Assembly: GCF_000013365.1 (NCBI RefSeq)
Contig: NC_007778.1
Span: 4,712,001-4,776,000 of the forward strand
Direction: 5' to 3'
Length of the DNA: 64,000 nt
DNA from: Rhodopseudomonas palustris HaA2
GTDB lineage: Bacteria; Pseudomonadota; Alphaproteobacteria; Rhizobiales; Xanthobacteraceae
In this document: positions 29,378 to 37,933 of the stretch, piece by piece
Layout of the letters: each line of letters starts with the position of its first letter
Position numbering within the stretch: position 1 is the stretch's first letter
Notes under the pieces: generated by a model
The model's input: the letters and a program-made list of their open reading frames with translations, nothing else
Told to the model about the DNA's origin: nothing
Database searches by the model: none
Position numbers and translations under genes: made by a program

Positions 29378-29878
29378 ATGGCCATCCTCGAAGGCGTCTT
29401 CGATTCCAGAAACAACCCGCTCGAGGCGGTCGAAGACATCGCCGCGTCGAACGATCTGGTGTTCGAACGATCCGGCGAAGACGAAATCACCATCGCGGCG
29501 AAGGGTCAGTGGACCGACTACACGCTGTCCTTCACCTGGATGAGCGAGATCGAAGCGCTGCATCTGGCCTGCGCCTTCGACATGAAGGTGCCCTCGGCGC
29601 GGCGCAACGAGACCCAGCGGCTGATCGCGGCGATCAACGAACAGCTCTGGGTCGGTCATTTCGATCTGTGGACGCATACCGGCACGATCATGTTTCGCCA
29701 GGCGCTGGTGCTGCCCGGCGGACTATCGGCGACCAGCGCGCAATGCGAGACCATGCTGATCAGTTCGATCAGCGCCTGCGAGCGCTACTATCCGGCGATG
29801 CAGTTCACCGTGTGGGCCGGCAAGACCGCGGCGGAAGCGATGAGCGCCGCGATGTTCGACACCGAAGGCGAAGCGTAA
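29378..29878 (+). CDS. YbjN-domain protein
   Basis: 166 residues from the ATG at 29378 (GAAGGTCGAG upstream). The sequence NPLEAVEDIAASNDLVFERSGEDEI with FTWMSEIEALHLACAF and a later HFDLWTHTGTIMFRQALVLPGG is the YbjN pattern: a type III secretion-chaperone-like fold with unknown partners. In E. coli YbjN is tied to stress tolerance. It lies upstream of proC but is separated by a family A palindrome and has its own start region. Confidence 0.85.
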   Translation: MAILEGVFDSRNNPLEAVEDIAASNDLVFERSGEDEITIAAKGQWTDYTLSFTWMSEIEALHLACAFDMKVPSARRNETQRLIAAINEQLWVGHFDLWTHTGTIMFRQALVLPGGLSATSAQCETMLISSISACERYYPAMQFTVWAGKTAAEAMSAAMFDTEGEA

Positions 29879-29907
29879 GAACGCTCTCGCGAGCATCATT
29901 TCCCCTT

Positions 29908-29992
29908 CGTCATTGCGAGCGAAGCGAAGCAATCCAGAGCGCAGAGCAAGGGAGTGCTGGATTGCTTCGTCGCTTTGCTCCTCGCAATGACG
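29908..29992. repeat. palindromic element, family A, copy 2
   Basis: Same ends as copy 1 (CGTCATTGCGAGCGAAGCG ... CTCCTCGCAATGACG), between ybjN and proC, both plus strand. Confidence 0.92.
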
Positions 29993-30097
29993 AACTGATC
30001 CGGGCGGCCTCAGCCCTGGCACTTGTGACGCCCTCGTTGTTCCCATAAAACGCCTGCGAGAACGCGCCGCCGTCGCGGCGCGCGATGGATGCTCGCC

Positions 30098-30934
30098 ATG
30101 GCCAACACTCCGAAGTCACCCGCCCTGCAGCAGCTCGGCGGCAATCTCGTGCTCGCCGGCGCCGGCAAGATGGGCGGCGCGCTGCTCACCGGCTGGCTTG
30201 CGCAAGGGCTCGACGGCGGCGAGGTGGTGGTGATCGACCCGCAGCCCTCCGACGAGATCCGCGCGCTGACCGCGCGCGGCGTTCGCATCAACGCCGCGGC
30301 GTCCGATGTCGGCGCGGTGGCGACGATGCTGGTCGCGGTGAAGCCGCAGACCTTCGCCGGCGCCGCTCCCGCGTTGCGCAGCTATGCCGGCCCCTCGACT
30401 CTGGTGGTGTCGGTGATGGCCGGCACGCCGATCGCCGCCCTCGCCGCGCAGATCGGCGGTCACGTCGTCCGCGCGATGCCGAACACGCCGGCGGCAATCG
30501 GCCGCGGCATCACGGTGGCGGTCGCCGCCGATGACGTCACGCCCCAACAGCGCGCCACTGCGGACGCGCTGCTGCGCGCCACCGGCGCGGTCGAATGGGT
30601 CGAGGACGAGAGCTTGATCGACGCCGTCACCGCGGTGTCGGGCTCGGGCCCGGCCTACGTCTTCCTGCTCGCCGAGGAACTGGCCCGCGCCGGCGTCGAG
30701 GCCGGCCTGCCGGAAGCGCTCGCGACGACGCTGGCGCGCGCCACCGTCGCGGGCTCCGGCGAACTGCTGCATCGCTCCGAGCTGGATTCCGCGACGCTGC
30801 GCCAAAACGTCACCTCCCCCGGCGGCACCACCGCCGCCGCACTCGCCGTGCTGATGGCCGACGACGGCTTCCGCCCGCTGCTGACCCGCGCGGTGGCGGC
30901 GGCGGCGAAGCGATCGCGGGAATTGGCGAAGTAA
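30098..30934 (+). CDS. proC: pyrroline-5-carboxylate reductase
   Basis: 278 residues (281 if the ATG three codons earlier is used). The Rossmann motif LAGAGKMGGAL near the start and the C-terminal signature (LRQNVTSPGGTTAAAL) are both intact. It reduces pyrroline-5-carboxylate to proline with NAD(P)H. Single gene, convergent with the kinase operon over a palindrome. Confidence 0.96.
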   Translation: MANTPKSPALQQLGGNLVLAGAGKMGGALLTGWLAQGLDGGEVVVIDPQPSDEIRALTARGVRINAAASDVGAVATMLVAVKPQTFAGAAPALRSYAGPSTLVVSVMAGTPIAALAAQIGGHVVRAMPNTPAAIGRGITVAVAADDVTPQQRATADALLRATGAVEWVEDESLIDAVTAVSGSGPAYVFLLAEELARAGVEAGLPEALATTLARATVAGSGELLHRSELDSATLRQNVTSPGGTTAAALAVLMADDGFRPLLTRAVAAAAKRSRELAK

Positions 30935-30958
30935 TCGCGACGCTTCCACACACACCGA

Positions 30959-31060
30959 CGTCATCGCCCGGCTCGACCGGGCGACCCAGTATTCCAGAGT
31001 GGTCGTTATAGACGTGTGCGCTCTGGAATACTGGATCACCCGCATGCGCGGGTGATGACG
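30959..31060. repeat. palindromic element, family E
   Basis: CGTCATCGCCCGGC at the left and GGGTGATGACG at the right form the outer arms; the inner arms are CCAGTATTCCAGAG and CTCTGGAATACTGG. A distinct sequence from families A-D; only this copy is in the window. It lies between convergent proC and the kinase gene. Confidence 0.88.
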
Positions 31061-31085
31061 ACAGTGTGTGCAGAATCGCTTCGTC

Positions 31086-32474
31086 CTACACCGGCACCCG
31101 CACCGTCGCGCGCAAGCCGCCCATCGGGCTGTCGCCCAGCGTGATGTCGCCGCCATGCGAGCGGGCGATGTCGCGGGCGATCGCAAGGCCGAGGCCGGTG
31201 CCGCCTTCGTCCTGGTTGCGGGCGTCGTCGAGCCGCAAGAACGGCTTGAACACTTCCTCGCGCATCGCCATCGGAATGCCGGGACCGTCGTCGTCGATCA
31301 TCACCGTGAGATAGCGGTGATCGCGCTGGCCGGTGATGGCGATGGCGTCGGCGTGGCGCGCCGCGTTCGACACCAGATTGGCGAGGCAGCGCTTGAACGA
31401 CGCCGGCTTGACCGTCACCACCGGCTGGCCGGAGAACGCCACAGTGGCGCGGTGGCCGTGACGCTCGGCGTCGCTGCGTAGTTCCTCGAGCGCCGCCGCC
31501 ATGTCGGTCGGCTGCGCCCGCTCGCCGCTGTCGCCACGGGCGAAGGCGAGATAGGCCTCGAGCATCGCCGACATCTCGTCGACGTCCTTGCGCATGCCGT
31601 CGGTCTCCGGCGCGTCGCCGATCAGTTCGAGTTCGAGCTTGAACCGGGTCAGGATGGTGCGCAGATCGTGAGACACGCCGGCCAGCATCGCGGTGCGCTG
31701 CTCGATCGAGCGCTCGACGCGGGTCTTCATCTCGATGAAGGCGTAGGCCGCCCGCCGCACCTCGCGGGCGCCACGCGGCTTGAAGTTCGGCGCGTCGCGG
31801 CCCTTGCCGAAGCTCTCGGCGGCGTCGGCGAGCCGCAGAATCGGCCGGATCTGGTTGCGCAGGAACAGCACCGCGACGACCAGCAGCACCGCCGAGGTGC
31901 CGACCATCCACAACAGGAAGATTTCCGAATTCGACGCGTAGGCGGCGCTGCGCAGCGCGAACACCCGCATCACCGCATCGTCGAGCTGGATGCGGATTTC
32001 GACCAGATTGGAGCGGCCGACGGTGTCGATCCAGAACGGCCGCGCGATCTGCTTGCTGATCTGCTTGCTGATCGACTGATCGAGCAGCGAGAAGAACGGC
32101 TTGCTGCCCGGCGGCGGCATCTCGTTCGGGCCGAGGAAATCCACCACCAGACCGAGCCGGTTCTGCGCGATCCGGCGCAGCGCGGCGTTGTCCTTGTCCT
32201 GCGGGTAGCTCTTGTAGACGTCGATCAGCGCCGCGATGTCCTGCACCACCGCCGCCGACAGCCGCTGCGTCACCGTGTTCCAGTGCCGCTCCATGAACAC
32301 GAAGGCGATCACCGATTGCAGCAGCACCATCGGCACGATCATGATCAACAGCGCGCGGGCGTACAGCCCCTTCGGCATGAAGTCGTTGAAGCGCTGCCCC
32401 ATCCAGCCATTGGCGGCCGACACCCGCCGCCTGGCGGAGCGGATCAGCGTCAGGCCGGTGGCGAGCGTGCTCAT
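31086..32474 (-). CDS. EnvZ-like sensor histidine kinase
   Basis: 462 residues. TM1 at about 40-61 and TM2 at about 184-206 enclose a periplasmic sensor of roughly 120 residues. A HAMP segment follows (QIRPILRLADAAE). The H-box SHDLRTILTRFKLELE has His269. N-box NLVSNAARHA and G-boxes DDDGPGIP and GGTGLGLAIA complete the ATPase domain. This is EnvZ/RstB-type architecture. Its gene follows the response regulator after six bases, so they form a two-component pair. The signal sensed is not known. Confidence 0.94.
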   Translation of the reverse strand: MSTLATGLTLIRSARRRVSAANGWMGQRFNDFMPKGLYARALLIMIVPMVLLQSVIAFVFMERHWNTVTQRLSAAVVQDIAALIDVYKSYPQDKDNAALRRIAQNRLGLVVDFLGPNEMPPPGSKPFFSLLDQSISKQISKQIARPFWIDTVGRSNLVEIRIQLDDAVMRVFALRSAAYASNSEIFLLWMVGTSAVLLVVAVLFLRNQIRPILRLADAAESFGKGRDAPNFKPRGAREVRRAAYAFIEMKTRVERSIEQRTAMLAGVSHDLRTILTRFKLELELIGDAPETDGMRKDVDEMSAMLEAYLAFARGDSGERAQPTDMAAALEELRSDAERHGHRATVAFSGQPVVTVKPASFKRCLANLVSNAARHADAIAITGQRDHRYLTVMIDDDGPGIPMAMREEVFKPFLRLDDARNQDEGGTGLGLAIARDIARSHGGDITLGDSPMGGLRATVRVPV

Positions 32475-32480
32475 CGCTGG

Positions 32481-33206
32481 CTACGGCGCCGCGACCAGGC
32501 GATAGCCGATGCCGCGGACGGCCTGGAGGAACAGCGGATTGGCCGGGTCGCGTTCGATCTTGCGGCGCAGGCGGTTGATCTGCACGTCGACCGCGCGCTC
32601 GTTGGCGTTGCCGCCGCCGCCGGTGAGCTCGCCGCGCGGCACGGTCTCCCCTGGAGCAGCGGCCAGCACACGCAGCATGTCGCGCTCGCGGTCGGTGAGA
32701 TGGATCGTCTCGTCGCCCTGGCGCAGTTCGCCGCGGTCGATGTGAAACACGTAAGGCCCGAACGCGATGGTCTCGGCCTTGCTCGCCGGCGCCGGCGAGG
32801 TCCGCTTGAGGATGTTGCAGATCCGCAGCAGCAATTCGCGCGGCTCGAACGGCTTGGCGACGTAGTCATCGGCGCCGAGCTGCAACCCCTCGATGCGCGC
32901 TTCGGCCTCGTGGCGCGCGGTCAGCATCACGATCGGCACGTCCGACTCGGTGCGGATGAAACGCGCCAGATCGAATCCGGTCTCGCCCGGCATCATCACG
33001 TCGAGGATCAACAGATCGAAATTCAGCCCGGCGAGCTTGGCACGCGCATCACGCCCGCTCTGCGCGGTGGTGACGCGATAGCCTTCACTGGCGAGGAAGC
33101 GCGACAACAGATCGCGGATGCGCCGGTCGTCGTCGACCAGCAGAAGATGCGGCGCATCGTCGGCGGGGCGGACCGGCTTCTTCGCCAGGGTTGCTAATTG
33201 GATCAC
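32481..33206 (-). CDS. OmpR-family response regulator
   Basis: 241 residues. The receiver domain carries the acidic pocket VDDD (about 24-27), the phosphorylated Asp69 (LILDVMMPG) and Lys118 (AKPF). A winged-helix DNA-binding domain (about 140-238) ends with VRGIGYRL, as in OmpR/PhoB. Its ATG overlaps the stop of the MarR gene (ATGA), and the kinase gene follows, so one transcript encodes MarR, regulator and kinase. Targets unknown. Confidence 0.95.
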   Translation of the reverse strand: MIQLATLAKKPVRPADDAPHLLLVDDDRRIRDLLSRFLASEGYRVTTAQSGRDARAKLAGLNFDLLILDVMMPGETGFDLARFIRTESDVPIVMLTARHEAEARIEGLQLGADDYVAKPFEPRELLLRICNILKRTSPAPASKAETIAFGPYVFHIDRGELRQGDETIHLTDRERDMLRVLAAAPGETVPRGELTGGGGNANERAVDVQINRLRRKIERDPANPLFLQAVRGIGYRLVAAP

Positions 33207-33763
33207 GTGACATCCTTCGCGACGGCGCCGTCTGACTGCAGAATGGTCTGGAGCACCTTGTCCGGATCATCGCAATCGATCATGGCGCGCAGGAACTTGC
33301 GCACGGCCTCGGCTTCGCCCGGGCTGAAGCCGCGCAGCGCGCGTGCAATCCGGTCGGTCTGCAGGCCGGCGAGTTTCACCACCAGCGCCTCGCCCTTTGC
33401 GGTGGCGAAAAGAAGGCGCTGACGGCGGTCGTTGTCGCCGGCCTTCTGCACGATATAGCCCTCGTCGAGCAATTGCTTCAGCACTCGCCCCAGCGACTGC
33501 TTGGTGATGCGCAGCACGTCGAGCAGATCCGCGACCGTCAGCCCGGGATAGCGGCAGACGAAATGCACCACCCGGTGATGCGCGCGGCCGAACCCGAATG
33601 CCTCCAGCACGTGGTCGGCATCGCCGACGAAGTCGCGATAGGCGAAGAACAGCAGCTCGATGATGTCCCAGCGCGGCGCCGCGACCGACGAATCCGCCGG
33701 GCGCGGCAGCGCGATCGCCGCGCCGTCGCCGTGCAGGTCGTCGTTGAAATTTATGTCAGCCAT
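33203..33763 (-). CDS. MarR-family transcriptional regulator
   Basis: 186 residues. A winged helix-turn-helix spans about 75-145 (YPGLTVADLLDVLRITKQSL, then VLKQLLDEGYI and the wing NDRRQRLLFATAKGEA). MarR proteins are dimers that release DNA on binding small phenolic or oxidising ligands. First gene of the operon. The inverted repeat over its start codon suggests autorepression. Divergent from ilvE. Confidence 0.93.
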   Translation of the reverse strand: MADINFNDDLHGDGAAIALPRPADSSVAAPRWDIIELLFFAYRDFVGDADHVLEAFGFGRAHHRVVHFVCRYPGLTVADLLDVLRITKQSLGRVLKQLLDEGYIVQKAGDNDRRQRLLFATAKGEALVVKLAGLQTDRIARALRGFSPGEAEAVRKFLRAMIDCDDPDKVLQTILQSDGAVAKDVT

Positions 33764-33772
33764 GTTGACATA
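33752..33772. promoter_or_regulatory. inverted repeat over the marR start, candidate operator
   Basis: TATGTCA and TGACATA are exact inverted copies with a seven-base centre, and the marR ATG lies inside. Size and position fit a MarR-type autoregulatory site. A TTGACA hexamer falls in the right half on the plus strand. Confidence 0.55.
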
Positions 33773-34043
33773 TCTGGGTCTTATGTTACAAAACGGCCAA
33801 CCAAGACGAAATATTCGACTATTCCGCTTGCGACCTTTCCACGCGAAGTCCGATAACCAGATGCGGCGGGACGGCGTGCATGCGAATGTCGGACGGCTTG
33901 GCCGAACATAGCGGAGTTCGCAGAAACCGCCAAAACATCATCCCGGCACGCGGCCGGGGCGCAGCACCATCCAGCGGCCGGCGACAGCCGGGCGCGCACA
34001 ATGACGGCCACCGGCAGGCGCGCCGATCCAGGAGATCACGTCC

Positions 34044-35159
34044 ATGGGACTCTCGTTCGACAACAAGGTCGACGGCTCGGTCTGGCTGAATTTCGACATT
34101 CAGCCGTCGGCGCATCCAGTGTCGGAGACCGAGCGGACCGCGAAGCTCGCGGACCCGGGCTTCGGCCGCGTCTTCACCGACCACATGGCGATCGTCCGCT
34201 ACGATCAGGCCAAGGGCTGGTACGGCGCGCGCGTCGAGTCCCGCGCCAATTTCCCGCTCGATCCGGCGACCGCCGTGCTGCACTACGCGCAGGAGATCTT
34301 CGAGGGGCTGAAGGCCTACAAGCGTGCCGATGGCGGCGTGAACCTGTTCCGCCCCGACGCCAATGCGCGGCGCTTCCGCGATTCCGCCGACCGCATGGCG
34401 ATGGCGCAGCTTCCCGAGCCGGTGTTCATCGAGGCGATCGAACAGCTGGTCCGGATCGACCGCGCGTGGATCCCGGGCGGCGACGGCAGCCTGTATCTGC
34501 GGCCGTTCATGATCGCCAGCGAGGTGTTCCTCGGCGTCAAGCCGTCGGCCGAATACATCTTCGCGGTGATCGCCTCGCCGGTCGGCTCCTACTTCAAGGG
34601 CGGCCCCGCGCCGGTGTCGATCTGGGTGTCGGAGAACTACACCCGCGCCGCGATCGGCGGCACCGGCAGCGTCAAATGCGGCGGCAACTACGCGGCGTCG
34701 CTGCGCGCCCAGGCCGAGGCGATCGCGCATGGCTGCGATCAGGTGGTGTTCCTCGACGCGATCGAGCGCCGCTATATCGAGGAACTCGGCGGCATGAACG
34801 TGTTCTTCGTGTTCGACGACGGCTCGCTGTCGACGCCGCCGCTCGGCACCATCCTGCCCGGCATCACCCGCGATTCGATCATCGCGCTGGCGCGGCAGGC
34901 CGGCCGCACCGTGCGCGAGGAAGCCTACACGATCGAGCAATGGCGCGCCGATGCGGCCAGCGGCAAGCTGAAAGAGGCGTTCGCCTGCGGCACCGCGGCG
35001 GTGATCTCGCCGATCGGCACCGTGCGCTCGGCGAGCGGCGACTTCACCATCAACGGCGGCGTCGCCGGCGAGGTGGCGATGGGCCTGCGCAAGCAGCTCG
35101 TCGACATCCAATACGGCCGCGCCGAGGACAAGCACGGCTGGATCAGGGACGTGGCGTAA
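34044..35159 (+). CDS. ilvE: branched-chain amino acid aminotransferase
   Basis: 371 residues, fold type IV PLP enzyme of the longer (eukaryote-like) subgroup. The PLP lysine is Lys211 in SVKCGGNYA. YAQEIFEGLKAY and the ELGGMNVFFVFDDG region are typical. It moves amino groups between glutamate and the Val/Leu/Ile ketoacids. The 280-base gap before it holds the marR operator and a weak promoter-like TTGACA. Convergent with mutL. Confidence 0.96.
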   Translation: MGLSFDNKVDGSVWLNFDIQPSAHPVSETERTAKLADPGFGRVFTDHMAIVRYDQAKGWYGARVESRANFPLDPATAVLHYAQEIFEGLKAYKRADGGVNLFRPDANARRFRDSADRMAMAQLPEPVFIEAIEQLVRIDRAWIPGGDGSLYLRPFMIASEVFLGVKPSAEYIFAVIASPVGSYFKGGPAPVSIWVSENYTRAAIGGTGSVKCGGNYAASLRAQAEAIAHGCDQVVFLDAIERRYIEELGGMNVFFVFDDGSLSTPPLGTILPGITRDSIIALARQAGRTVREEAYTIEQWRADAASGKLKEAFACGTAAVISPIGTVRSASGDFTINGGVAGEVAMGLRKQLVDIQYGRAEDKHGWIRDVA

Positions 35160-35183
35160 GCCTTTGCCGCTTTGCTTCTGAAT

Positions 35184-35294
35184 CGTCATCCTGAGGTGCT
35201 CGCCCGCAAGGGCGAGCCTCGAAGGATGCGGACGCTCAGTACGCGTGTCCATCCTTCGAGGCGCGCCGAAGACGGCGCGCACCTCAGGATGACG
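35184..35294. repeat. palindromic element, family B, copy 3
   Basis: CGTCATCCTGAGGTGC ... GCACCTCAGGATGACG, with inner CCTCGAAGGATG / CATCCTTCGAGG arms, between convergent ilvE and mutL. Confidence 0.92.
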
Positions 35295-35340
35295 CAGAAT
35301 GTGTGGAGAGCGAACGGAGGCCCCAGCGCTCCGCTACCAA

Positions 35341-37134
35341 CTACCTTCGCCCGAACAGCTTCTCGATATCGGTCAACGTCAGTTCGACATAGGTCGGGCG
35401 GCCGTGATTGCATTGGCCGGAATTCGGCGTCGCTTCCATTTCGCGCAGCAGCGCGTTCATCTCTTCGGGCTTGAGCACGCGCCCGGCCCGCACCGAGCCG
35501 TGGCAGGCCATCGTCGCGGCGACGTGCATCAGGCGGCGCTCCAGCGGCAGCGCCTCGTCCCATTCGGCCATATGCTCGGCGAGATCGCGCAGCAGCGACG
35601 CCGCATCGGTCTTGCCGAGCAGCGACGGCGTCTCGCGCACCGCGACCGCGCCGGGGCCAAAGCTCTCGACGACGAGGCCGAATTGCGCCAGCTCGTCGGC
35701 GCGCGCCACCAGGCGTTCGACGGTCGCCTCGTCCATCTCAACGATATCCGGGATCAGCAGGATCTGGCGCTGCACGCCGTTGGCGGCGAGCGACGCCTTC
35801 AAGCGCTCGTAGACGATGCGCTCGTGGGCGGCGTGCTGGTCCACAACGATCAGCCCGTCGCGGGTCTGCGACACGATGTAGGTCTCGTGGATCTGCGTCC
35901 GCGCCGCGCCGAGCGGGCGGTCGAGCAGATCCGGCGCGACCTCGTGCGTGCGGATGTCGGCGCTCGGCCCGCCGACATCGAACGCGGCCTGCGGGCGCTC
36001 GGCAAAAGACGGCGCATCGATCGCGGAGCCGCCGACCGGATAAGACGGCGAGGCACGCCAGTCCCAATTCGCAGCCGGCATCGAGGCGGGACGGAAGGTC
36101 GAGATCACGCTGCCGGCGCTGTTGGCGGCGGTGCGGCGGCCCTCGCGCGCCAGCCCTTCTTTCAGCGCGTGGACGATCAGCGCACGCACCAGGCCGGCAT
36201 TGCGGAAGCGCACCTCGGTCTTGGCCGGATGCACATTGGCGTCGACCTCGCGCGACTCCAGCGTGACGAACAGCGCCACCACCGGATGGCGATCGCGCGG
36301 CAAGTAATCCGAATAGGCCGCGCGCACAGCGCCGAGGATCAGCTTGTCGCGCACCGGCCGGCCGTTGACGAACAGATATTGCCCGAGCGCATTGGCGCGG
36401 GTCAGCGCCGGCGACGCGGCGAAGCCCTCGACCGCGACGCCTTCGCGTTCCGAGCGGACCTCGATGGCATTGGCGCGAAAGTCCGCGCCGAGAATGTCGC
36501 CGAGCCGGATCAATTGCCCCGGCGCGCCGGGCAGCGCCGCCGCCCAGGTCACCGGTGCGCGCTCTTCGCCGGCCAGCGTGAAGGCGATGTCCGGCCGCGC
36601 CATCGCCAGCCGCCGCACCACGTCGCGGATCGCCTCGGCCTCGGTGCGATCGGTCTTGAGAAACTTCAGCCGCGCCGGGGTGGCGAAGAACAGATCAGCG
36701 ACCTCGACCCGGGTGCCTTGCGACAGCGCCGCGGGAGCAATCGGCGATTTGTCACCGCCCTCGACGCCGAGCGTCCAGGCATGCGGCTCGCCGGCATGGC
36801 GCGTGGTGATCGTCAGCCGCGCCACCGCGCCGATCGAGGGCAGCGCCTCGCCGCGAAAGCCGAGCGTGCGGATCTGTAAGAGGTCCTCGTCGTCGAGCTT
36901 GGAGGTGGCGTGGCGATCGACCGCGAGCGCGAGATCGGCCCGCGTCATCCCGCTGCCGTCGTCGGCGATCACGATCTTTCGCCGGCCGCCGCCATCCGAG
37001 AAGATGTCGATGCGGCTGGCGCCGGCATCGATCGCGTTTTCGACCAGCTCCTTCACCACGCTCGCCGGCCGCTCCACCACCTCGCCGGCGGCGATGCGGT
37101 TGACGATGGTTTCGGGAAGCTGGCGGACGGGCAT
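35341..37134 (-). CDS. mutL: DNA mismatch repair protein MutL (endonuclease type)
   Basis: 597 residues. The N-terminal GHKL ATPase has ELVENAIDAGAS, DDGSGM and FRGEALPSI. The C-terminal domain has the nuclease metal motif DQHAAHERIVYE, which fits DQHA-x2-E-x4-E, and the CNHGRP and ACHGSVRAG elements. This marks a strand-nicking MutL as used by bacteria without MutH. A Pro/Ala-rich linker separates the halves. Convergent with ilvE. Confidence 0.97.
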   Translation of the reverse strand: MPVRQLPETIVNRIAAGEVVERPASVVKELVENAIDAGASRIDIFSDGGGRRKIVIADDGSGMTRADLALAVDRHATSKLDDEDLLQIRTLGFRGEALPSIGAVARLTITTRHAGEPHAWTLGVEGGDKSPIAPAALSQGTRVEVADLFFATPARLKFLKTDRTEAEAIRDVVRRLAMARPDIAFTLAGEERAPVTWAAALPGAPGQLIRLGDILGADFRANAIEVRSEREGVAVEGFAASPALTRANALGQYLFVNGRPVRDKLILGAVRAAYSDYLPRDRHPVVALFVTLESREVDANVHPAKTEVRFRNAGLVRALIVHALKEGLAREGRRTAANSAGSVISTFRPASMPAANWDWRASPSYPVGGSAIDAPSFAERPQAAFDVGGPSADIRTHEVAPDLLDRPLGAARTQIHETYIVSQTRDGLIVVDQHAAHERIVYERLKASLAANGVQRQILLIPDIVEMDEATVERLVARADELAQFGLVVESFGPGAVAVRETPSLLGKTDAASLLRDLAEHMAEWDEALPLERRLMHVAATMACHGSVRAGRVLKPEEMNALLREMEATPNSGQCNHGRPTYVELTLTDIEKLFGRR

Positions 37135-37234
37135 AAGGCGACTCGGTTGATCGGAGGCAACGATACTAGGCGACCAAGGCTGGAAAAGCAGGCGTTGCCC
37201 AGCATTCCATCCCCGCCTTCCGCAACGGAACCGC

Positions 37235-37345
37235 CGTCATCCTGAGGAGCGCGCCGCCTTCGGCGAGCCTCGAAGGATGCGGCAACGGGCGAGGCCCTTG
37301 CGGCCCATCCTTCGAGGCTCGCTTCGCTCGCACCTCAGGATGACG
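37235..37345. repeat. palindromic element, family B, copy 4
   Basis: CGTCATCCTGAGGAGC left, GCACCTCAGGATGACG right, same inner arms as the other family B copies. Between mutL and arfB, both minus strand. Confidence 0.92.
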
Positions 37346-37376
37346 GAGCCCAAGTGGGATGGCCGAGCCGAGCGCA

Positions 37377-37796
37377 TCAATCGTCGAAGCTCTTGCCGCT
37401 GCGGCCGGCTTTGATGTCGCCGCGGTGCTTCTTGCCTTCGAGGCGGCGCTTCTTGGAGCCGAGCGTCGGGCGGGTCGCGCGGCGCGGGATCGGCCGCACC
37501 ATCGCGGCGCGGAGCAATTCGAGCAGCCGGTCGATCGCATCCGCCTTGTTGCGCTCCTGGGTGCGGAAGCGCTGGGCGTGGATGACGATGACGCCCTCCT
37601 TGGTCATGCGCTGGCCGGCCAGATTGATCAGCCGCAGCGCGGCGTCCTCCGGCAGCGCGATTTTGGTCGTGTCGAAGCGGAGCTGGGCGGCGGTCGACAG
37701 CTTGTTGACGTTCTGGCCGCCGGGGCCGGACGCGCGCACGAAGCTGATCTCGATGTCGTCGTCGTCGATCGCAAGATTGCGGCTGATCCGCAGCAT
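37377..37796 (-). CDS. arfB: alternative ribosome-rescue factor ArfB (YaeJ)
   Basis: 139 residues from the ATG at 37796. The GGQ motif (SGPGGQNVNK) needed for peptidyl-tRNA hydrolysis and the C-terminal basic tail (LGSKKRRLEGKKHRGDIK) that enters the mRNA channel are both present. ArfB frees ribosomes stalled without a stop codon and backs up trans-translation. A long in-frame extension to 38351 lies within the repeat and the M16 gene and is not coding. Confidence 0.95.
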   Translation of the reverse strand: MLRISRNLAIDDDDIEISFVRASGPGGQNVNKLSTAAQLRFDTTKIALPEDAALRLINLAGQRMTKEGVIVIHAQRFRTQERNKADAIDRLLELLRAAMVRPIPRRATRPTLGSKKRRLEGKKHRGDIKAGRSGKSFDD

Positions 37797-37823
37797 GGGG
37801 CACCCGCTCGGCCACAGGGAAAA

Positions 37824-37923
37824 CGTCATCCTGAGGTGCGAGCGCAGCGAGCCTCGAAGGATGACCGGCTCTGTAGCACATCCTTCGAGACGCGCGCCAA
37901 TCGGCGCGCTCCTCAGGATGACG
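37824..37923. repeat. palindromic element, family B, copy 5
   Basis: CGTCATCCTGAGGTGCG left; the right end GCTCCTCAGGATGACG, with inner CTCGAAGGATG / CATCCTTCGAG arms. Between arfB and the M16 operon, all minus strand. Confidence 0.9.
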
Positions 37924-37933
37924 GTGCCGCTGG

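Noticed and set aside
35299-36879. 526-codon plus-strand frame inside mutL
   Set aside because: Antisense to intact mutL motifs at both ends.
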